A DNA stretch of 64,000 nucleotides from Paractinoplanes deccanensis. GTDB taxonomy: Bacteria; Actinomycetota; Actinomycetes; Mycobacteriales; Micromonosporaceae. The notes under the pieces were generated by a model. That model searched no databases. It was not told where the DNA came from and was given only the letters and a program-made list of their open reading frames with translations. The DNA lies in contig NZ_BOMI01000115.1 of assembly GCF_016862115.1 (NCBI RefSeq), positions 1 to 64,000 of the forward strand. Reading direction: 5' to 3'. Each line of letters starts with the position of its first letter. Within the stretch, counting starts at the first letter, position 1. The translations under genes and the position numbers were made by a program. Shown one piece after another: positions 22,676 to 31,239 of the stretch.

Positions 22676-25297
22676 TCAGCGGTACCACCTCAGCGAGACC
22701 GGCCCGAGCAGCCCGTAACCCTGCCGGGCGGCGATGCCGAACACCTCCGGGCTGGTGGTGCGCAGCCGGTTGAGCAGGGTGGTGGCCACCTCGACCTCGA
22801 TGGTGTTGCGCCCCGCTCGCAGCGCCACGTCGGCGACCGGCTGGAGCACGTCGATCGGCGGGAGCGGACGGCCGTTCACCCGCACGCGGCAGGTGTCGAC
22901 CACCTTGCCCAGCGTCAGCAGCGCCCGTCCCGCCTTCTCGGCCGTGACCGTGGTCCGGTAGGTCCCGATGCCCGACACGTCGGCCAGCTCGGGGATGGAC
23001 GACCACGGCAGCAGCTCGGTGAGCGTCAGCTCGTGCCGGGTCACCCCGCTCGGCTGCCAGTCCTCGACGGACAGCTCCCAGCCGGTCAGGGCGAGCGGCG
23101 GGTCCACGAAGGCCCGGACCGGGATGTCCGCGCGGCCCCGCTGGAAGGCGAGCAGCATCGACTGGCCGGGCTGCAACGTCGCCCGCACCCGCACCCGGTT
23201 GCCCTCCCGGGTGTACGCCACGCCGGTGCGCTCGCCGGTCCACGCGTCGATCCGCACCGGCACGCTCCACCGGGACGTCGTGGTGAGCCACACGTCCTGG
23301 TCGATCGCCGTGATGGTCCGGTTCTCCGCGTGCCGGGCGTTGGCCAGGTAGTAGTAGTCCGCGTCGCCGTCGACCCGGTGCACGGTCATCAGCGACGACC
23401 GCTCGTACTCGACGTCGCGCCGGACGCCGAGCGCCTCCAGCGCCGCCGGGATGCCGGTCTGGTCCGCGGCGACGCGGGTCTTCGGCGCCGCCAGCAGGTC
23501 CGCGACGATCGGCTTCAGCGGTGCCGGGTGCACGTCCGACCAGTCGCCGACCACGACGACGGGCAGCCCGGCCCGGGCGAGCGCCACGAGCTGGTGCGCC
23601 GCCCGTACCGACAGCGTGTGGTCCTTGCCCCGGAAGACGTCGCCGTCGAGGATCAGCGCCTTGTAGCGCGGCGGTCCGAGCCGCCCGTCGCGCACCTTCG
23701 CGGCCGGCAGCGCCAGCGACGCCTCGTCGGCGAAGCCGTGCGTCCAGCCGATCGGGATGCCGTCGTTGGTGGCCCACGGCGCGCCGATACCGGTCGCCGT
23801 CCACCCCTTCTGCCGGAAGAAGACGAGGTCGGCACGCGCCGTGCCGGTCTGCAGCACCTTCTGGGTGCGGGCGAACCAGCCCGCCACGTCGCCCACGTGC
23901 CGCCACGTCGGCTGCCGCGGGCCCCACGCCTCGGCATAGCCGATCCCGTTGCCGTTGTAGGGCGAGAACGCGGCGAACCCGGGCCACGCCGCGCCCGGGG
24001 CCTGCTTGTAGGCGAAGCCGTGCAGCACCGCCTGGTTCACGCCGCCGGCGAAGACGCTGCCCATGGTCTGCAGCACCTTGTTCCACGTGGTGCTGTAGGC
24101 GCCGTTCGCGTACGCGGCCGACTCGCACGACAGGATCCGCTTGCCGGCCATGTCGCGGGCCGAGGCGAGCACCCGGTAGTCGTCCAGGTTCTTGAAGCCG
24201 AGCGATTCGCCCTCGGCCACGTCGAGCAGGGTGGCGCTGCGGATCGCGTCGGTGTTCAGCCCGTACGGCTGGGCCCGCAGCTGGAGCCCGAGCCGGTGCG
24301 CGAAATCGCGCAGCGGCACGAGGTGGTGCTCGTGGTAGAGGTCGGACAGCACCTGGTCGGCCGCGTCACGCACGTGGTTCGTGGTGTCGCTGTCGAAGGC
24401 GTACAGGAACTTGCCCTTGGGGCGCAGCAGGATGGGCAGCACCGAGAAGAGATCGGTGCCGGTCCGGCGGGTGAACTCCGCGGGGAAGTCCGGCGTCCAC
24501 AGGGTCCAGTCGGTCTCCAGCTCGATGGAGTCCTCGAAGAGGTCGCCGCCCGCCTCGCGCAGCAGCTGCCGGATCGGCCTTGTGAGCACGAGCCGGTCCC
24601 ACGTGTCGACGATCGCCCGGGTGCCGGCCGCGCTGAAGTGGTCGACGACGTAGGACGCCGGGACGGTGTGCGGGCCGCCCTCGGGCTCCTGCCCGGATCC
24701 GCGCACCTTGTAGGTGAACAGCAGCCACGACCCCTCCGGCACGGTCACCTCGACCTGGCCGCCGGCGGGCGTCAGCGTCCGCACCGAGGCCGGGTCGAGC
24801 ACGTTGGCCGAGACGAGACGCGCGATCTGCACGGCGAGGACGTCCGGGTCCACCGGCGCGGTGATGCCGCCGGTGAAGGGCGTGACCGTGTGCACGAGCT
24901 CCTTGGCGGCGGCCGGGTCGTCCGGCGTGATGCCCGGCACGGCGGCGGGCCAGCTCGGGCCGACGGCGATGTCGATGGTCAGGCCACGCCTCTTCGCCTG
25001 GCGCAGCGCCGACTCGACGGCGTCGCGCCACGGCTTGGTGCCCCAGCCGTGCCCCGCGGCGTCGAGGTCGGCGCGGACGCTGTGGTGCACGTCCTGGATC
25101 TCCGCGCCGGCGAAGCCCGCGTCGGCCATCTGGTCGATCTCCCGCGCGATCTCGGCCGGGTCGACGAGGCCGTGCGGCCACCACCAGCGGAACTTCGCGC
25201 CGGTGTTGCTGGCCTTCAGCGGCGTGGCTTCGGCGGCGGCGGAGGGCCACGGCAGCGCCGCCGCGGCGCCGAGGGCAAGGACGGTACGGCGTTTCAT
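22676..25297 (-). CDS. Secreted GH106-like glycosidase (alpha-L-rhamnosidase type)
   Basis: An 873-residue exported protein. It starts MKRRTVLALGAAAA, a Tat-like or Sec signal, and is followed by FRWWWPHGLVDPAEI and the MADAGFAGAEI segment typical of GH106 and related families. The C-terminal part (about 760-873) looks like a beta-sandwich (GIGTYRTTVTAEKAG, AGRNTIEVEVATTL). Expected role is release of rhamnose or a related deoxy sugar from plant polysaccharide. ATG 25297 has a GGAGG site and overlaps the stop of a small upstream ORF as ATGA. LacI-type operators stand upstream. Confidence 0.8.
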   Translation of the reverse strand: MKRRTVLALGAAAALPWPSAAAEATPLKASNTGAKFRWWWPHGLVDPAEIAREIDQMADAGFAGAEIQDVHHSVRADLDAAGHGWGTKPWRDAVESALRQAKRRGLTIDIAVGPSWPAAVPGITPDDPAAAKELVHTVTPFTGGITAPVDPDVLAVQIARLVSANVLDPASVRTLTPAGGQVEVTVPEGSWLLFTYKVRGSGQEPEGGPHTVPASYVVDHFSAAGTRAIVDTWDRLVLTRPIRQLLREAGGDLFEDSIELETDWTLWTPDFPAEFTRRTGTDLFSVLPILLRPKGKFLYAFDSDTTNHVRDAADQVLSDLYHEHHLVPLRDFAHRLGLQLRAQPYGLNTDAIRSATLLDVAEGESLGFKNLDDYRVLASARDMAGKRILSCESAAYANGAYSTTWNKVLQTMGSVFAGGVNQAVLHGFAYKQAPGAAWPGFAAFSPYNGNGIGYAEAWGPRQPTWRHVGDVAGWFARTQKVLQTGTARADLVFFRQKGWTATGIGAPWATNDGIPIGWTHGFADEASLALPAAKVRDGRLGPPRYKALILDGDVFRGKDHTLSVRAAHQLVALARAGLPVVVVGDWSDVHPAPLKPIVADLLAAPKTRVAADQTGIPAALEALGVRRDVEYERSSLMTVHRVDGDADYYYLANARHAENRTITAIDQDVWLTTTSRWSVPVRIDAWTGERTGVAYTREGNRVRVRATLQPGQSMLLAFQRGRADIPVRAFVDPPLALTGWELSVEDWQPSGVTRHELTLTELLPWSSIPELADVSGIGTYRTTVTAEKAGRALLTLGKVVDTCRVRVNGRPLPPIDVLQPVADVALRAGRNTIEVEVATTLLNRLRTTSPEVFGIAARQGYGLLGPVSLRWYR

Positions 25298-25536
25298 CGG
25301 GTGGCCTCCAGCTTGGCGGTGCGGACGGCGCTCGGCCGCAGGGTGACGGGGCCGGCCAGTCCGGACGGCAGGACTTTGTTGCGGGAGTTGGCGAGCGTGT
25401 TGGTCACCTGGGCCGCCGGAAGGGTGCCGTCGGTGAGGTGAGGCTGGTCCCGGCCGTCGCGGAGGGCGACACCGTGGGCGGGCGTCCCCAGGACAACGGT
25501 GATCGGAGGTGCGGCGGTGACGAGCTTGCGTCGCAA
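25294..25536 (-). pseudogene. Short ORF, probable remnant of a secreted hydrolase gene
   Basis: An 80-codon ORF from TTG 25536 with a good AGGAG site just upstream. The first ten codons (MRRKLVTAAP) resemble the head of a signal peptide, but no hydrophobic core follows. The sequence passes directly into a beta-rich stretch (PITVVLGTPAHGVALRDG) that looks like the tail of a larger protein. A large internal deletion that kept frame would explain this. It ends ATGA, overlapping the glycosidase start, so it now serves at least as a leader for that gene. It might instead be a genuine small protein. Confidence 0.45.
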
Positions 25537-25551
25537 AGCGGCTCCTGTCGC

Positions 25552-25562
25552 GAAATCGTTTC
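25552..25562 (-). promoter_or_regulatory. LacI-type operator half-palindrome, site 1
   Basis: GAAATCGTTTC lies within the leader of the glycosidase operon, 15 bases before the TTG start. It has the GAAA-N3-TTTC symmetry of actinomycete LacI-family operators. Confidence 0.45.
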
Positions 25563-25649
25563 AACTCACGACGAGCCAGCGGTTCGACTAAAGAACCGCC
25601 AAATTCTCGGCGCAAGCAGTGACCAGCGACAATCGCGGGGGAGCGCGAT

Positions 25650-25686
25650 TGTGAAACGTTTTAACACGGTGGTAACGATCACGTTA
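25650..25686 (-). promoter_or_regulatory. LacI-type operator site 2 and adjacent palindrome
   Basis: GTGAAACGTTTTAACA with the 8-base palindrome AAACGTTT at 25654-25661, followed by TAACG-ATCA-CGTTA at 25673-25686. This AT-rich stretch is the probable promoter of the glycosidase operon. No LacI gene is present in the window. Confidence 0.45.
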
Positions 25687-26191
25687 ATATGGCGTCATCA
25701 ATCACGTCAATAGCCCCGGAATGGATGCGCGCGGCCTGGCCGTGTGTCGGAGGCGTGGCCGCGCTTGACCGGTTCGTCCCGCGCGGCCCTGGCGCCCCAG
25801 CTTCCCGCCCAGCGACGCCGCGTCCGGCTTCTCCCTCCAGGCTCATGCCCTGTCAACCCCCACGGCGCTCGGTGGGCGACCCGCGACGGGCCTGGCGGCC
25901 GTGCAGGTCGGGTAGCCTGCGGAGTCGCTGTCCTCCTCGGTCAGGCGCGACGGCGGCCGGTCGGCAAATCCTCGAACTTCACGACGCTGCAAGCTCGTCG
26001 TCGAACCGAGCCGCACGGTCGCGCCGGTTGGGACGTGTATGCGCAGCGGGCCGGCCTGCTCGCGGTTCGCCGCGTTGGAGACGGGTGCGTCGTTCCGCGT
26101 CCACACCTGGTGTTTGTATCCAGGAGGAGCGCGCCGCCGCGGCGCCGAAGCTGGTGGAACCCCTACCGAGCGTGTCCCCGGGCGCCGCGCT
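25687..26191. other. About 500 bases with no supportable gene
   Basis: Open frames cross this stretch in several phases, but their translations are Arg/Ala/Pro-rich, show no domain, and lack ribosome sites. It may be decayed coding sequence or an untranslated region. No RNA structure could be recognised by eye. Confidence 0.5.
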
Positions 26192-26878
26192 TCACCGGGC
26201 TGGGTGGGTGCGGCGGGCTCGGGGTGGCAGTTGCACGCCGCGAAGGGTGTGCAGGGCTGCCTGGGCCCGCGGGCGGCGGCGGTCCGGCCGAGGGCGCGGG
26301 TGCACTTGGAGGTCGATGGTCATCTTGGTCTGTGATGCCGTGGCGGGAGCCGGCCGCCGGTACAGCTCGTCGGCCTCGTCGAACGCGGGCGCGAAGTCCG
26401 TGGGGAACGCCTGCTGCGGCAGGGGAGCCGGCTCGAAAGGTGCGAAGGAAGGGTCCTTGGCGGTGAGGAAGGCGTAGGCGGCGAGCAGGTTGGCGAGCCC
26501 GAAGACCGCGGCCAGCAGGACGATCTCGGTGTGCCACATCAGCAGCGACACGAGCACGCCGGCGACGCCCGCGCCGAGGGCGGCGGTGGCTCCGGCGAGG
26601 CGGGCGAAACGGGTGGAGCTCCTGGCGAGGACGAAGGCGGCGGCCGTCGTCCCGGCGCCGCTCACGCAGGCGATGACCCAGGTGCCGACGTACGGCCAGA
26701 GGCGCTGCCAGGTGCCGGACTCGTCGGCGAAGACGAACATCAGGAACGGCACGCCGGCGACGGCCACCACCACGAACAGGGCGGCGTCGACGCTCACCGT
26801 GACCGCGGCCGCCATGACCGGATCGATCCGGCGGCGCGCCTCCGGCAGCTCGTTCACCTCGATGACGTCGACCATCAC
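26192..26878 (-). CDS. Four-helix membrane protein of unknown function
   Basis: A 228-residue protein with four hydrophobic segments at about 22-50, 62-85, 90-115 and 118-140, then a soluble tail of about 85 residues rich in Pro and Arg. I do not recognise a family; the layout resembles small actinomycete DUF membrane proteins. The start is ATG 26878 or 26875. The last 35 residues are very Arg/Pro-rich and may be a frame-changed or neutral tail. It is monocistronic on the minus strand. Confidence 0.6.
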   Translation of the reverse strand: MMVDVIEVNELPEARRRIDPVMAAAVTVSVDAALFVVVAVAGVPFLMFVFADESGTWQRLWPYVGTWVIACVSGAGTTAAAFVLARSSTRFARLAGATAALGAGVAGVLVSLLMWHTEIVLLAAVFGLANLLAAYAFLTAKDPSFAPFEPAPLPQQAFPTDFAPAFDEADELYRRPAPATASQTKMTIDLQVHPRPRPDRRRPRAQAALHTLRGVQLPPRARRTHPAR

Positions 26879-26942
26879 CCATGTCCCCTCGTCCGTTGAT
26901 CAGGGACCGTAACGTATCGACGCCAACGGCGACGCCCGGCGA

Positions 26943-28520
26943 TCAGACGCGCTGCCCCCACGCGCCCGAGTCGTGTGCCCCGGCGCTGCCCGGCTGGGCA
27001 GAGTCCACGCCGGCTGGCTCGGCAGGGCCGGGGTTGCCCGGCTGCGAGGGCTCGGGGCCGGCGGGGACGAGGCGCCACGCCAGGGCGCCGGCCACGACCA
27101 GGAGGGCCGCGGCCACCAGGGACGTCGCCTCCATGGCGTGGGCGAAGGCCGAGCGGGCGCCGTCGAGCAGGGTGTTGCCGTGCAGGGCCTGGGTTGCGGT
27201 GGCCAGCGACTCGGTGACGGCGTTCCGGACGTTGGTGGGCAGGGTGGACAGGTCGGGAAGCGATGCGCGGTAGAGGACCGTGTGCAGCGTTCCCAGCAGG
27301 GCGATGCCGGTGGCCACGCCTAGCTCGTACGCCATCTCGGAGACCGCCGAAGCGGAACCCGCGCGCTGGGGCGGGACCGAGGCGAGGACCGCGTCCGTCG
27401 CGGCGGTGAACGCGACGCCCACGCCGAGGCCGATGACGACCAGGCCGACGGCGAGCACGGTGTAACCGGACGCGCCTTCGCCGGCGGTCAGGACCGCGAA
27501 ACCCGCGGCGGTGACGAGCAGGGAGAGGCCGAGGGCGCGGCCGACGCCGAGCCGGTTCATCACGCGGACGGCGATGAGGACCACGGCGATCGAGGCCAAA
27601 GTCAACGGGAGTTCGCGCAAGCCCGCCTGGAGCGGCGAGTAGCCGCGGACCAGCTGGAGGTACTGCGAGAAGAAGAACAGCAGGCCGCTGAAGGCGAAGA
27701 TCGCGATGACGCTGGCGGCGACCGTGCCGCTGAACGCGGGGCGGGCGAAGAGGGTGACGTCGATCAGCGGGGTGGTGAGGCGGCGCTGGCGGCGCACGAA
27801 CCAGGTGCCGGCGGCGAGGCCGAGGAGCGCGGCGGTAAGTGAAGCGGTGTTCGCGCCGGAGTGGGCCGCGTGCTTGATCGCCCAGACCAGCGGCACGATC
27901 GCGGCGACCGACAGCAGGGCGCTCACCGGGTCGAAGCGGCCGGGCGCGGGGTCGCGCGACTCGGGCACGAGCGCGGCCACGGCGAGCAGCACCAGCAGCA
28001 TGATCGGCACGTTGATGACGAAGACCGAGCCCCACCAGAAGTGCTCCAGCAGGACGCCGCCGACAAGCGGGCCGAGCGCCGCGCCGCCCGAGGCGCCGGC
28101 GGACCAGATCGCGATGGCGCGGGTGCGCGGGCGCGGCTCGGGGAAGATGTTGCGCACCAGCGACAGCGTCGACGGCATGAGCGTCGCCCCGGCCACGCCG
28201 AGCAGGGCGCGGGCCGCGATGAGCCAGCCGGCGCTGGGCGCGAAGGCCGCCAGCAGCGACGCGGCGCCGAAGCCGGTCACGCCGAGCAGCAGCAGCCGCT
28301 TTCGGCCGATGCGGTCGGCCAGGGTGCCCATGCTGATGAGCAGCCCGGCCAGCGCGAACGAGTAGACGTCGCCGATCCACAGCAGCTGGTTGCTGGTCGG
28401 CGACAGGTCGGCGGTGAGCGCGGGCACCGCCAGCGCGAGAACCGTGCCGTCCACCGCCAGCAGCGTCACCGCCAGCGTCAGGGCGGCGAGCGCGCCCCAG
28501 CGGCGTCCGTTCGTCATCAT
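26943..28520 (-). CDS. DHA2-type MFS multidrug transporter (14 helices)
   Basis: A 525-residue transporter of the EmrB/QacA group. The first helix carries the LAVDGTVLALAVPAL motif (D1 signature), motif A is GTLADRIGRKRLLL, and motif C-like ALLGVAGATLMPS follows. The last 45 residues form a hydrophilic Pro/Gly/Ala tail. It is divergent from a TetR gene across 68 bases that hold twin palindromes, so it is almost certainly controlled by that repressor. Drug or biocide export is expected; the substrate is unknown. Confidence 0.93.
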   Translation of the reverse strand: MMTNGRRWGALAALTLAVTLLAVDGTVLALAVPALTADLSPTSNQLLWIGDVYSFALAGLLISMGTLADRIGRKRLLLLGVTGFGAASLLAAFAPSAGWLIAARALLGVAGATLMPSTLSLVRNIFPEPRPRTRAIAIWSAGASGGAALGPLVGGVLLEHFWWGSVFVINVPIMLLVLLAVAALVPESRDPAPGRFDPVSALLSVAAIVPLVWAIKHAAHSGANTASLTAALLGLAAGTWFVRRQRRLTTPLIDVTLFARPAFSGTVAASVIAIFAFSGLLFFFSQYLQLVRGYSPLQAGLRELPLTLASIAVVLIAVRVMNRLGVGRALGLSLLVTAAGFAVLTAGEGASGYTVLAVGLVVIGLGVGVAFTAATDAVLASVPPQRAGSASAVSEMAYELGVATGIALLGTLHTVLYRASLPDLSTLPTNVRNAVTESLATATQALHGNTLLDGARSAFAHAMEATSLVAAALLVVAGALAWRLVPAGPEPSQPGNPGPAEPAGVDSAQPGSAGAHDSGAWGQRV

Positions 28521-28531
28521 GGCCTCGACGA

Positions 28532-28574
28532 TAGCCGACCATCCGGTCGGTAGTACAGACCAAATGGTCGGCTA
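28532..28574. promoter_or_regulatory. Twin TetR operators between the DHA2 pump and tetR
   Basis: Two palindromes, CCGACC-ATCC-GGTCGG (28535-28550) and GACC-AAAT-GGTC (28558-28569), have centres 21 bases apart, two helical turns. Taken together, TAGCCGACCAT (28532-28542) is perfectly inverted as ATGGTCGGCTA (28564-28574). Confidence 0.75.
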
Positions 28575-28588
28575 CTAATGTGATCCGT

Positions 28589-28777
28589 ATGCCACCGAAG
28601 GACCGTGACACCGGCGCGCCGCCGAGGGGACGTGACGCCGGCGTGCCGCCGAGGGGACGGGATGCCGGCGTGCCGCCGAAGGACCGCGACGCCGGGGCGC
28701 CGCCGAGGGGACGGGATGCCGGCGTCCCGCCGAAGGACCGCGACGCCGGCGCGCCGCTGAAAGGGCGGGATACCGCC
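28589..28777 (+). repeat. Seven tandem 27-bp repeats at the start of a tetR gene
   Basis: Seven 27-base units beginning xTGCCGCCG or similar, each coding nine residues. Units alternate between PPRG-type and PPKD-type, giving a 54-base higher-order repeat. The start codon is part of the first unit. Confidence 0.9.
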
Positions 28778-29317
28778 CGCACCCGGCGAGCGGTGCTCGA
28801 CGCCGCCGCGCGCACCGTGGCGCGGCAGGGCGCCGGCGTGAGCCTCGACGTCATCGCGCGGGAGGCCGGGGTGTCCAAGAGCGGGCTGCTGCACCACTTC
28901 CGCAGCCGCGACGAGCTCCTGCGCGCGCTCACCCAGGACCAGGTCGACAGGTTCGTGGCGGACGTGCGGGCGGCCGTCGACCCGGCCGATCACGCGCCGG
29001 GGCGGCTCGTCCGGGCGTACGTGAAAGTGATCTTCGAAGATCTGGACGACGAGGCGGTGGTCTCGGAGCACCTGCTGCTGGCCGCCGCCCTGTCGACCGT
29101 GCCCGGGGTCGCCGGGATCCTTCAGGAGGACGCACGGCAGTGGGAATCGGCGTTCACCGCCGACGGCCTTCACCCCGACCGGGTGCTGCTGATCACGAAG
29201 GCCGCCGACGGTGCCTCGCTGGCGACTCTCTACGAGGGAGGCAGCAATCCCGCGGCTCTGGAGCGCACCCGCGACCTCCTGCTCTCGCTGAGCCGGGGCG
29301 AAGGCCCGTTCACCTGA
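28589..29317 (+). CDS. TetR-family repressor with an N-terminal repeat tract
   Basis: A 242-residue protein. The first 63 residues are seven 9-residue repeats of the type PPKGRDAGV, charged and probably disordered. The TetR domain begins near residue 64 (ARTRRAVLDAAARTVARQ) with the recognition helix in AGVSKSGLLHHF. TetR proteins usually have only a short head before this domain. ATG 28589 opens the first repeat; several GTG codons within later repeats could serve as starts. It is divergent from the DHA2 pump and probably its repressor. The last 8 bases overlap the convergent peroxidase gene. Confidence 0.88.
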   Translation: MPPKDRDTGAPPRGRDAGVPPRGRDAGVPPKDRDAGAPPRGRDAGVPPKDRDAGAPLKGRDTARTRRAVLDAAARTVARQGAGVSLDVIAREAGVSKSGLLHHFRSRDELLRALTQDQVDRFVADVRAAVDPADHAPGRLVRAYVKVIFEDLDDEAVVSEHLLLAAALSTVPGVAGILQEDARQWESAFTADGLHPDRVLLITKAADGASLATLYEGGSNPAALERTRDLLLSLSRGEGPFT

Positions 29318-30629
29318 CGATGAGGTCGGTCAACGTGAACGACCCTTCGCGCGCCGGCAGCACGGGCTGCCAGTCCGGCTCCAGGCTCAGGTAGCTCGCC
29401 GGGTCGGCGCGCAGCAGACCGATGAGCACCTCGGCGACGATGCGGCCGCCGACCGGGCCGAGGCGGTCGCCGCCGCCGAGCAGCTCGGACTCCTTGAGGA
29501 TGTAGAACCACAGCGGCGTGCCGTGCGGCCAGCCGTCGAGCGCGGGCGGCTCCACGCCGAGCTCGCGCGCCACCGCCTCGCCGCTCGGCAGGCCCGTGCT
29601 CTCGCCGCGCAGCAGATCCCGTACGGCGAGAGAGTGGTAGGCCTCGGTGTCCACGGCGCCGGTCACCTGCACGGGCAGGCCGATGAGGCTGGACGCCAGC
29701 CGCCCGTCGAGTCGCTTCGCGCGCTGCGCGGGCGGGCGGCCGGGCACGTCGAAGATCTGTGCGAGGTCGATGCGCCGGCCGGCCCCGAGCGGCCCGAAGC
29801 CGACCAGGTCGGGAAAGAGCGGCACCTCCGGGCCGCCCTCGACCAGGCGGTAGGTGTGCCGGATCTGGCCGTGCCCGTAGCGGAACGCGGCGTCGGCGAA
29901 CTCGAGCGGGATGTACCCGCGCCCCGGCTCGGGCGCGAACCAGCGGCCGCCGTTGGCGAGCACGTCGTCGACCATGGCGGCGCCGACCAGGCGGGGCAGG
30001 AAGTCGTGCACGACGATCCACTGGTAGTGCCACGTGAGCGTGATGCGCGAACGCTCGTAAACATCGGTCTCGGGGGCGCCGCCGTCGCGGAGCCGGTCGA
30101 CGATGCGGTTGTGCGCGTGCAGCAGCGCCACGTGCAGGGTCAGCGCGAACCGGTGGACGTCGTTGCGCGGATCGCCGATGAGCGCGACACCCTGGGAGTT
30201 GCGCGGCACGTCGCCGCCGTCGACGAGGAACTTCGCGGGGTCGTTCACATCGAAGAGGTACGGGGATCCGACCGGCCCGTCGGAGTACAGCATCTCCAGG
30301 TTGAGCTTGGGCGCGCGGGCGTTCTTCAGCGCCTCGGGGTCGACGCCGCCGGCCAGGGGAGAGCGGTCGGCTGTGATGTCGTGAGCGATCAGCTGGCCGA
30401 AGAACGGCCAGCCCGCGGCCTCGGTCGCGTCGTCGCCGCCGGCGTTCAGCCGGTCGAGCAGCGGCGCCGCGTCGCAGATGCCGCCGGTGTCGCCGGCGCG
30501 CATCAGCAGCTTCGGGTCGCCGCCGAGGGGCTCCAGGCCGGGGAACATGCGGCCGTAACGGGCCGCGCCGGTGGGCCGGTCCACGGCGCGGACGAGGCTG
30601 AGGCAGTGGTCGCGGGTGGGAAGGGTCAT
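29310..30629 (-). CDS. Animal-type haem peroxidase family protein
   Basis: A 439-residue protein of the animal-haem-peroxidase (peroxidase-cyclooxygenase) superfamily. The distal histidine lies in FGQLIAHDIT, the family signature HAHNRIVDRL follows, and the proximal histidine is in AFRYGHGQIRHTY. No signal peptide is seen, so it is probably cytoplasmic. Bacterial members oxidise halides, phenols or lipids; the substrate here is unknown. It follows a TetR gene by 22 bases on the same strand and is probably co-transcribed with it. Confidence 0.85.
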   Translation of the reverse strand: MTLPTRDHCLSLVRAVDRPTGAARYGRMFPGLEPLGGDPKLLMRAGDTGGICDAAPLLDRLNAGGDDATEAAGWPFFGQLIAHDITADRSPLAGGVDPEALKNARAPKLNLEMLYSDGPVGSPYLFDVNDPAKFLVDGGDVPRNSQGVALIGDPRNDVHRFALTLHVALLHAHNRIVDRLRDGGAPETDVYERSRITLTWHYQWIVVHDFLPRLVGAAMVDDVLANGGRWFAPEPGRGYIPLEFADAAFRYGHGQIRHTYRLVEGGPEVPLFPDLVGFGPLGAGRRIDLAQIFDVPGRPPAQRAKRLDGRLASSLIGLPVQVTGAVDTEAYHSLAVRDLLRGESTGLPSGEAVARELGVEPPALDGWPHGTPLWFYILKESELLGGGDRLGPVGGRIVAEVLIGLLRADPASYLSLEPDWQPVLPAREGSFTLTDLIVR

Positions 30630-30651
30630 GCCCTGGTGACCGCGCGGCCGC

Positions 30652-31173
30652 CTATTTCGTGACGAGCGTGATGAGCGCCTCGACGTCGTCGTCGGCCATC
30701 GGCTCGCCGGTCATGCCCATGCGGTGCAGCAGGGTGCCGACGACCACGTCGATGATGAAGAGCACCTCCCGTTCCGGCAGGCCCAGGGCCTTTTCCACGG
30801 CGATCCGGTACGGGTCCTGGAGCTGGGCCGACAGGATCACCCGCAGCTCGGGGTCGTTGACCGCGTCGGTGAAGACACCGGCGAAGGCGGCACCGATGCC
30901 GGGCTCGCCGATCTTCGCCGCGATCCAGCGGATCGCCGTCGCCAGGATCTCGGTGCGGCTCGCCCCGGTCAGCGGCGCCGGCCCGAACGCGTCGACCAGG
31001 GCCGCCGTCAGCAGCGCTCCCTTGGACGGCCAGCGGCGATAGATCGTTGTCTTCGCGATGCCGGCCTCGGCGGCGATGCGGTCGACCGTGGCCCGGGCGT
31101 ACCCGAGCTCGTGCACCGTCTTGAGGGTCGCGGCGAAGACTTCGGCGTCGATGCCGGAACGGGGTCTGGCCAT
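30652..31173 (-). CDS. TetR-family repressor
   Basis: A 173-residue TetR regulator with the helix-turn-helix at about 15-60 (VDRIAAEAGIAKTTIYRRWPSK in two halves; the WPSK ending is typical of a large subgroup). It is the first gene of a leftward pair with the haem peroxidase and divergent from the esterase-dienelactone hydrolase pair. It probably represses one or both units through the palindrome at 31208-31224. Confidence 0.92.
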   Translation of the reverse strand: MARPRSGIDAEVFAATLKTVHELGYARATVDRIAAEAGIAKTTIYRRWPSKGALLTAALVDAFGPAPLTGASRTEILATAIRWIAAKIGEPGIGAAFAGVFTDAVNDPELRVILSAQLQDPYRIAVEKALGLPEREVLFIIDVVVGTLLHRMGMTGEPMADDDVEALITLVTK

Positions 31174-31207
31174 GCCGCCACCCTAGCAGTTACGCTACTG
31201 CCAGTTT

Positions 31208-31224
31208 CGATACCGCTAGTATCG
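31208..31224. promoter_or_regulatory. Palindromic operator between tetR and the esterase gene
   Basis: CGATAC-N5-GTATCG sits 16 bases before the esterase start codon. A looser relative (GTTACGCTACTG) lies at about 31189-31200. Both are in the divergent promoter gap. Confidence 0.6.
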
Positions 31225-31239
31225 TTATGGAGGTGGCCC

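Noticed and set aside
25689-26477. Plus-strand frame of 262 codons in the gene-poor stretch
   Set aside because: No ribosome site, Arg/Ser/Pro-rich translation without recognisable fold, and it overlaps the membrane protein gene on the other strand.
28517-29173. Minus-strand repeat-rich frame opposite the TetR repeats
   Set aside because: It mirrors the 27-base repeats; the plus strand has the TetR domain and the operator context.
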